11,102 bases of DNA from Acidobacteriaceae bacterium. Its GTDB lineage: Bacteria; Acidobacteriota; Terriglobia; Terriglobales; Acidobacteriaceae. Both the position numbers and the translations under genes were made by a program. The stretch spans positions 1 to 11,102 of the forward strand of contig PLKU01000334.1 of assembly GCA_003140705.1 (NCBI GenBank), read 5' to 3'. A model generated the notes under the pieces. The model was not told the origin of the DNA, searched no databases, and saw only the letters and a program-made list of their open reading frames with translations. Below are positions 5,815 to 11,102 of the stretch, piece by piece. Position 1 is the stretch's first letter. Every line of letters starts with the position of its first letter.

Positions 5815-8800
5815 GTGTACTCAAAATTGCATTGCTTTCATCTTTATGTAGTTGTTATGACGCTCGGCCTTAGCGGAACCCTTTCGGCGCAGGGCCAATC
5901 ATCAGCGCCGACGGTCCAGAGCTCCACGCCGGCAGTTCAAACCCCGGCACAGGCGCCGGTCACGCCAACGGCACCAGCCGCGTCTGTCTCTACTGGCATC
6001 TTGCGCGGACATATCACCGACCCCACAGGGGCGCTCATTCCTGGTGCCACGGTCACCGTGACAACTGGGGATGGAACCGTCGTCAGGAGCACCACTGCGG
6101 ACGCTTCAGGCGCCTATTCAGTCAACGGCCTCAAGGCCGGTGGCTACATTGTGCAGGCTTCCTTTGAGGGCTTCGCGCCTTTTACTTCACCTACAATTCA
6201 GCTCGCTCCCGGCCAGTCCAAGCGCGTCGATATTTCCATGGCCATTGAGGTCGCGCAGCAAAGCGTCACCGTCACCGACGACACGCCCATGGTCAGCATC
6301 GATGCCAGCGGGAACGCAAACGCCATCGTCATTAAGGGTAAAGACCTCGAAGCGCTCTCCGACGATCCCGATGAACTCTCCAACGAATTGACGGCTTTGG
6401 CTGGCCCCTCAGCCGGACCGAACGGAGGACAGATCTACATCGACGGGTTCACAGGTGGGCAACTGCCCCCCAAGTCGGCAATCCGAGAGATTCGCATCAA
6501 CCAGAACCCGTTTTCAGCCGAGTTCGACAACCTGGGCTATGGGCGCATCGAAATCCTGACCAAACCCGGGACGGACACGCTGCACGGGCGGTTCTTCCTG
6601 CAGGGGAATGACAAGGCATTCAATACCGGAAATCCGTTCACCACTGTGATCCCTGAGTACCATAGTCTTCAATACAACGGCAGCCTCAGCGGGGCGCTGA
6701 ACAAGAAGGCGTCGTTTTTCGTCAGCCTGGAAGGGCGCAATCTCCAGAATGTGAGCGTCTACACAGCCGATACTGGGGTCTTGAATTCCTCCGGTGTATA
6801 TGTACAGGACACCTTGACGGGCGGTTTGTTCAACCCTGGGACACATATCAATGTTGGGCCGCGCCTCGATCTGCAGTTGGGCGAGAAGAACACGCTGACC
6901 ATGCGCTACCAGTTCTTTCTCAACGACTCGAGCGGCAATATTGGCCCTAACGATGGATTGCCCTCGCTCGCCACCACCTCGAATTCGACCGAACACCAGG
7001 TGCAGATTACCGATTCGCAAATTATCAACGATCGGATTGTGAACGAGACCCGGTTCCAGTGGCTCCTGGACCGGTCTTCGTCAGGTTCAACAGGTACTGC
7101 GCCCCAGGTGAGCGTGCCGGGGTTCTTTGTGGGCGGCAATTCGACAAACCAGACGACATCGGATCACACCAACCACCTTGAATTGCAGAACATTACCACT
7201 ATGTCGGTAGGCGCGCAGGCTATCAAATTCGGCACACGAATACGCGACAACCGGGACGCCAGCTCGAATAATGGGGATTTTAACGGCAGCTTCAGCTTTC
7301 CATCGTTGAACGCTTACCTGGATACGGTGAACGGCCTTGCGCAGAACGAGAGCTTTGCTACGATTGCCTCTAACTGCCCAACAACGCAAACCGGCGGCTG
7401 CCTGCCTAACAAGTTGAGTTACAACACAGGCGCACAAGGAGCTTTGGCCAACGTCTTTGACGCCGCACTGTTTTTTCAGGATGACTGGAAAGCAAACAAG
7501 AACCTCACCCTCTCCGGTGGCCTGCGTTTTGAATCGCAGAACCATGTTTCTGACCACGACGACTGGGCTCCGCGCGTCGCCTTTGCCTACGCGATTGATG
7601 GCCACAAGAACGGGACACAGCCAAAAACGGTGCTGCGCGGAGGCTATGGCTTCTTCTATACCCGATTCTCGCTGACCAATCTGCTGAATCTGGAGCGTTA
7701 TAACGGTACGGCCAGTGCTCAGGCGCAAACGGTGATTAACAACCCAACATGCTTCAATGCGACCGGTCTGAGCGCTGTTAATCTTGCTTCATGCGGACCG
7801 GCGGCAGAGGTATCGAACACGATCGAAAGGGTGAGCCCAACCTACCGATCGCCCTACACACAGCAGTTCGGAACCAGTCTCGAACGCCAGTTGACCAAGA
7901 CAACGACCGTTACGCTCACCTACCTCCACTCTTTTGGCGTGCACCAGATGGCTACGCGCGATGCCAACGCATATCTTCCGGGGACCTTCCAATTCGGCAG
8001 CACCACATTGACTGGCGTGCGACCCAACCCCTTGCTGGGAATCGTGGACCAGTATTATCCGGAGGCGGTGTTCAAGGAAAACCAGCTGATTGTAAATGTC
8101 AATGCCCGGTTCACTCCGAACTTTAACCTGTCGGGCTTTTACACTGTCGCTGAAGCTAACACCGACGACGCCGCCGGAACTGCTTCGAACTCCTACAACC
8201 TGAGCCAGGACTATGGTCGCGCGCCCTTTGTCGGACGTCAGAGCATGTTCCTGATCGGGAGCTACACGGGGCCGTGGAAGATTTCGTTTAACCCCTTCAT
8301 GATTGCTCAGGCGGGCAGACCGTTCAACGTTACGACTGCCAACGATCTTACCGGCGACAACTTCTTTAACAACCGTCCTTCCTTCGCAAGCGCAACATCG
8401 AATCCGGCGGATGTTGTCCAAACTACCTTTGGCGCGCTTGATACCGTTCCCCAGCCTGGTGAAACGCTTATTCCGATGAATCTCGGAAATGGCCCGGCCG
8501 CGGTGGCCGTGAACCTGCGCGTTAGCCGCTCCTTCGGCGTCGGACCAAAGATTGGCGCGGCAGCGGCACAAAGCAACGGGGGCAACGGTGGCGGCCCTCC
8601 CCCTGGCGGTCCTCCTCCGGGCGGCGGCCGCGGCGGTGGTGGCGGCGGCGGTGGTGGATTTGGCGGCGGGTTTGGCGGTGGAGGCGGCCGCGGTGGTGGT
8701 GGATTCGGTGGAGGCGGCATGAGCAATACTGGCCACAAGTACTCACTAACATTCAGCGCCCAGGCTTCGAATATTTTTAACGACATCGACTATGGACTAC

Positions 8801-8958
8801 CGACGGGAGCTTTGATTCCGACGCTGAATACCGCAACGGGACTCTACGGACCGGGTAGCCGATTTGGTCAGTCAACCAGTCTGGCGGGCGGCATCTTTTC
8901 TGGCTCCGGCGGAGTCGCGGCCCGCCGTATCTTCTTCCAGGCCGCATTCTCGTTCTGA
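5815..8958 (+). CDS. Oar-like TonB-dependent outer membrane receptor with carboxypeptidase-regulatory domain
   Basis: An outer membrane beta-barrel of 1047 residues, expected to import a bulky ligand using TonB energy; the ligand is unknown. Layout: a signal peptide (1 to about 25, cleavage near LSA-QG); a Pro/Ala/Thr-rich linker (28-57); a CarboxypepD_reg-like beta-sandwich (about 60-150: GHITDPTGALIPGATVTV, then TADASGAYSVNGLKAGGYIV); a plug (about 155-255, with IYIDGFTGG, INQNPFSAEFDNLGYGRIEI and TKPGTDTLHG); and the barrel, ending in ARRIFFQAAFSF with the terminal Phe expected for BAM-assisted insertion. No convincing TonB box is visible. The mature protein has only four cysteines, in two close pairs (521/529 and 646/660). 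A Gly/Pro-rich insertion fills about 922-968. This architecture is highly expanded in Acidobacteriota, where neighbours often include glycan-degrading genes, but there is no SusD-like gene here. The gene lies 38 bases after the DUF5666 gene and is probably co-transcribed. The GTG start is chosen for its signal peptide. Confidence 0.92.
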   Translation: MYSKLHCFHLYVVVMTLGLSGTLSAQGQSSAPTVQSSTPAVQTPAQAPVTPTAPAASVSTGILRGHITDPTGALIPGATVTVTTGDGTVVRSTTADASGAYSVNGLKAGGYIVQASFEGFAPFTSPTIQLAPGQSKRVDISMAIEVAQQSVTVTDDTPMVSIDASGNANAIVIKGKDLEALSDDPDELSNELTALAGPSAGPNGGQIYIDGFTGGQLPPKSAIREIRINQNPFSAEFDNLGYGRIEILTKPGTDTLHGRFFLQGNDKAFNTGNPFTTVIPEYHSLQYNGSLSGALNKKASFFVSLEGRNLQNVSVYTADTGVLNSSGVYVQDTLTGGLFNPGTHINVGPRLDLQLGEKNTLTMRYQFFLNDSSGNIGPNDGLPSLATTSNSTEHQVQITDSQIINDRIVNETRFQWLLDRSSSGSTGTAPQVSVPGFFVGGNSTNQTTSDHTNHLELQNITTMSVGAQAIKFGTRIRDNRDASSNNGDFNGSFSFPSLNAYLDTVNGLAQNESFATIASNCPTTQTGGCLPNKLSYNTGAQGALANVFDAALFFQDDWKANKNLTLSGGLRFESQNHVSDHDDWAPRVAFAYAIDGHKNGTQPKTVLRGGYGFFYTRFSLTNLLNLERYNGTASAQAQTVINNPTCFNATGLSAVNLASCGPAAEVSNTIERVSPTYRSPYTQQFGTSLERQLTKTTTVTLTYLHSFGVHQMATRDANAYLPGTFQFGSTTLTGVRPNPLLGIVDQYYPEAVFKENQLIVNVNARFTPNFNLSGFYTVAEANTDDAAGTASNSYNLSQDYGRAPFVGRQSMFLIGSYTGPWKISFNPFMIAQAGRPFNVTTANDLTGDNFFNNRPSFASATSNPADVVQTTFGALDTVPQPGETLIPMNLGNGPAAVAVNLRVSRSFGVGPKIGAAAAQSNGGNGGGPPPGGPPPGGGRGGGGGGGGGFGGGFGGGGGRGGGGFGGGGMSNTGHKYSLTFSAQASNIFNDIDYGLPTGALIPTLNTATGLYGPGSRFGQSTSLAGGIFSGSGGVAARRIFFQAAFSF
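8581..8718 (+). repeat. Low-complexity GGN tract encoding the Gly/Pro-rich insertion of the TonB receptor
   Basis: The tract is almost wholly GGN codons, plus a short CCN cluster near its start. It encodes residues 923-968 (GGGPPPGGPPPGGGRGG, then glycine runs broken by Phe and Arg). Two GCGGCCGC octamers at 8624 and 8684 lie exactly 60 bases apart, each followed by a near-identical GGN run, which suggests an internal in-frame duplication. The complementary strand reads as an artificial Pro-rich frame. Confidence 0.85.
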
Positions 8959-8974
8959 TCGAGGGAACGCCAAA

Positions 8975-9017
8975 AACAGCAGAGGGCCGGAGCCAAACGC
9001 TCCGGCCCTCTGCTGTT
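8975..9017 (-). terminator. Intrinsic terminator between convergent genes (acts on the GH2 gene, perhaps both)
   Basis: A perfect 19-bp inverted repeat (8975-8993 with 8999-9017) encloses the loop CAAAC. The stem is GC-rich in the middle and AT at the base. Read on the - strand it ends in a run of five T (bases 8972-8976), a classic rho-independent terminator, beginning only four bases after the TAA of the mannosidase gene. On the + strand it lies 16 bases after the receptor stop but lacks a following T run, so termination in that direction should be weaker. Confidence 0.93.
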
Positions 9018-9021
9018 CTGC

Positions 9022-11102
9022 TTACGGTGTCGCGGAGATCGCCGCCGGTTGTTCATTTGAAGCAAAAGCGTCGGTAATCGAGATGACTTTCATCTGTGCC
9101 TTCAGCGCATCGAAGGAAGCGGAACTTGTAACTGTCACCTCGACTGTCTCACCCGGAAGAAGGTTGAAGAAGTTGTCAGACACCTTCACGTCCAGATCAC
9201 CGAAGGAGAGATAGACACTGCGCGCCAGCACTGGAGAGGCGATGCGAACCTTGTAGCCTCCACTCCCGCCTGTAGTCTCCACGTTGAGCACGGCCGGCTT
9301 CAGATGAACTTCCTTCGTCGGTGCCAGGTAGGTCAGGTTCCGCGAGATCTGATCGGCGCCGGCATTCAGTTCTGCCACAACGAACACGCTCGAAGTATCC
9401 GCCCCGCCCGCATCGGCAAGCTTTTTCAGCGGCCAGTCAAGGTAGACCTTGCTGCTCAGAGGCGTCACGTCTACTGAATGTGAATCCTCAAGCAGCACCT
9501 TGCCTGCAAAGTCCATGAGTCGCACTCGCAGCGTGACTGGAGCCACCTTGGTCTTGTCGGACACGATATACACCTTCAGCGAACCATCTTCGACGTGAGG
9601 CGACACAAGGACGGGCGCATAGAACCGGCGAGCATAATATTGAAGCGCCTTCCACCGCCCGTAGTAGTCGATCGAGGACCACGAAGCCACCGGCCAGCAG
9701 TCGTTCAACTGCCAAAAGATCGAGCCCATCGTCTCCGGTCGACTGCGCCTGAAGTGCTCCGCCCCAATCTTGATTCCCTCCGCCTGCAGCACCTGGCTCA
9801 CGTAAAGAAAGCTCGCAAAGTCCTTCGGCTCCGAATAATCCTTCAGCAGATAATCGTGAATGATTGAATTGCCTTCATCGTTTTTTTGATGGCTCAGCAT
9901 CACAGGCGTGAAGATCCCGGTCCGGTCCTCAGGAACAGTGAATGCATCGATCGTCTTGATCTCAGGAAACGACTGGAATCCATACTCGGTCACAAAGCGA
10001 GCATGATGCGTCTCATAAGTTGAGAACGGCACGCGTCCGTGCCACACATCCCAAATGTGGGCATCACCGCTTTGATAATGATCGTTCAGAGCTTCATAAT
10101 CTGAGCTCGGCGAACTGGGCCAGTAGGGCGTCTCAGAGTTGAGCCGCGCCACCACCCTTGGCAAGATACCGCTGAACTCCGTCAGGTAATCCTGCCACAT
10201 CTGGTATCGAACGTCCGCGGGCAGTTCGGACCTTCCCTTCCAGCCCAGCGCCGCTTCCGTCTCGTTGTTTCCGCACCAAACCACAATGCTGGGATGGTTG
10301 CGCAGCCTGCGCACCTGGTCATCCGCTTCTGCTTCGACGTTCAGCTTGAAGTCGTAAGTTCCGGGCTGCCAGTCGTTGCCGAACATAAAGTCCTGCCAGA
10401 CCATGATTCCCAGCTCATCGCAGATCGAGTAAAAATCGTCCATCTCGTAGTAGCCTCCGCCCCAATGTCGGATCATGTTCATGTTCGCGTCGCGCGCCGA
10501 CTCCAAAACGCGCCGGTAGCCGGCCGTAGTCACGCGATTGGGGAAACTGTCGAACGGAATCACATCCGCGCCTTTGGCGAAGACAGGAATGCCGTTCACG
10601 ATGAGTTGGAATGAACGACCCCACTGGTCCAGGTGCCGGTCCAGCACAATCGACCGAAGGCCTGCCTTCACCTTGCGAGTTTCGGCTACCTGACCTGCGG
10701 TGCCGACCTGTGCCGTGAACTCATACAGCGGCTGGTCGCCATAGCCGGCCGGGTACCAAAGCTTCGGCTGCCGAATTTCGATGGGAAGATCAATGATGTT
10801 GCGCCCCGCATGAAGGCTCGTCAAGGTGCTCAGAGTGACCGGCTTGCTGCCGTCGGTGTATTGCACGCTGACCCGGGCCGAGCCGGAGCTGGCCGCTTCG
10901 ACCTCAACCTCCGCGTCCGCGTGGGCCACATCCTTGCTTACGTCGCGCTGGCGGATGGCAAAGTCGGCAATGCGAACCTTGTCCCAGGCCTCCAACTGCA
11001 CGGCTCGCCAGATTCCGCTGGTAACAAAGCGCGGTCCCCAGTCCCAGCCGTACTCATAAGCCGCCTTGCGAATGTAGGTCTTGGCTTCAGTCTTTGTCCT
11101 TG
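9022..11102 (-). CDS. Glycoside hydrolase family 2 beta-mannosidase, 5' end outside window
   Basis: Expected to release beta-D-mannose from the non-reducing ends of manno-oligosaccharides. The frame runs off the right edge, so the N-terminus (probably a signal peptide and most of the sugar-binding domain, roughly 150-200 residues by family length) is missing. About 692 residues are visible. The GTG at 11001 is not the start: codons upstream of it encode YEYGWDWGPRFVTSGIWR, a hallmark of GH2 beta-mannosidases. Counting from that GTG, there is an Ig-like domain (about 10-112), a catalytic barrel (about 113-460) and C-terminal Ig-like domains. RHWGGGYYE (178-186) is conserved. The acid/base is Glu247 in WCGNNE (bases 10261-10263) and the nucleophile is Glu339 in VTEYGFQSFP (9985-9987). 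FWQLNDCWPVASWSSIDYYGRWKAL (429-453) further marks the mannosidase branch over beta-galactosidases. The gene converges on the TonB receptor and ends at the 19-bp terminator. Its promoter and cell location are not visible. Confidence 0.94.
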   Translation of the reverse strand, partial: RTKTEAKTYIRKAAYEYGWDWGPRFVTSGIWRAVQLEAWDKVRIADFAIRQRDVSKDVAHADAEVEVEAASSGSARVSVQYTDGSKPVTLSTLTSLHAGRNIIDLPIEIRQPKLWYPAGYGDQPLYEFTAQVGTAGQVAETRKVKAGLRSIVLDRHLDQWGRSFQLIVNGIPVFAKGADVIPFDSFPNRVTTAGYRRVLESARDANMNMIRHWGGGYYEMDDFYSICDELGIMVWQDFMFGNDWQPGTYDFKLNVEAEADDQVRRLRNHPSIVVWCGNNETEAALGWKGRSELPADVRYQMWQDYLTEFSGILPRVVARLNSETPYWPSSPSSDYEALNDHYQSGDAHIWDVWHGRVPFSTYETHHARFVTEYGFQSFPEIKTIDAFTVPEDRTGIFTPVMLSHQKNDEGNSIIHDYLLKDYSEPKDFASFLYVSQVLQAEGIKIGAEHFRRSRPETMGSIFWQLNDCWPVASWSSIDYYGRWKALQYYARRFYAPVLVSPHVEDGSLKVYIVSDKTKVAPVTLRVRLMDFAGKVLLEDSHSVDVTPLSSKVYLDWPLKKLADAGGADTSSVFVVAELNAGADQISRNLTYLAPTKEVHLKPAVLNVETTGGSGGYKVRIASPVLARSVYLSFGDLDVKVSDNFFNLLPGETVEVTVTSSASFDALKAQMKVISITDAFASNEQPAAISATP

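Noticed and set aside
7789..8736. Long - strand open frame of 315 codons inside the TonB receptor gene
   Set aside because: It is the antisense shadow of a strong receptor frame. Its length comes from GC-rich codons and the GGN tract, and the protein shows no recognisable domain.
8307..8786. - strand Pro-rich frame of 159 codons
   Set aside because: Pure by-product of the GGN tract read in reverse (proline runs); no ribosome site or family resemblance.
10999..11001. GTG as the true start of the GH2 gene
   Set aside because: The same frame continues to the window edge and encodes the conserved GWDWGP segment, so the GTG is an internal valine codon.

Overview
The window looks like chromosomal DNA of an Acidobacteriota member (Terriglobia-like, subdivision 1). 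The main support is an Oar-type TonB-dependent receptor with an N-terminal carboxypeptidase-regulatory domain and the plug motif NPFSAEFDNLGYGRIEILTKPG, paired with a secreted DUF5666-type protein. GC content is moderately high, and a compact mutS-nagZ-anmK gene string is present. The assignment is an inference from gene style; no rRNA or other taxonomic marker lies in the window. I see no tRNA, rRNA, CRISPR array, insertion sequence, phage gene or attachment site.

Left region (1-4297, + strand): a tightly packed operon. It holds the 3' end of mutS (mismatch repair ATPase), nagZ (GH3 beta-N-acetylglucosaminidase), anmK (anhydro-N-acetylmuramic acid kinase) and a lipoprotein peptide-binding protein of the SBP_bac_5 (OppA/DppA) family. 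Consecutive genes overlap by 4, 4 and 8 bases, so translational coupling is likely. NagZ and AnmK are consecutive steps of peptidoglycan recycling: NagZ removes GlcNAc from GlcNAc-anhydroMurNAc, and AnmK turns anhydroMurNAc into MurNAc-6-phosphate. The binding protein has no permease next to it. By analogy with E. coli MppA it could capture cell-wall peptides, which is a hypothesis.

Middle region (4298-8958, + strand): a 213-base gap contains a plausible sigma70-type promoter (TTGGCT-17-TTTAAT). It is followed by a secreted protein built from three DUF5666-like repeats with a Gly-rich insertion in the third. After 38 bases comes a 1047-residue Oar-like TonB-dependent receptor, which also carries a Gly/Pro-rich insertion near its C-terminus. 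Spacing suggests a two-gene unit. By strand order at the barrel C-terminus, the receptor insertion should face the periplasm, the compartment of its neighbour.

Right region (8959-11102): a perfect 19-bp inverted repeat with a 5-base loop separates the receptor from a convergent GH2 beta-mannosidase gene on the - strand. The repeat has a T5 tract on the - strand side and is the intrinsic terminator of the mannosidase. The mannosidase gene is cut at its 5' end by the window edge.

Nothing here is a clear new defence or mobile system. The most interesting points are the DUF5666/TonB-receptor pair with two Gly-rich periplasmic segments, and the orphan binding protein in a muropeptide-recycling operon.
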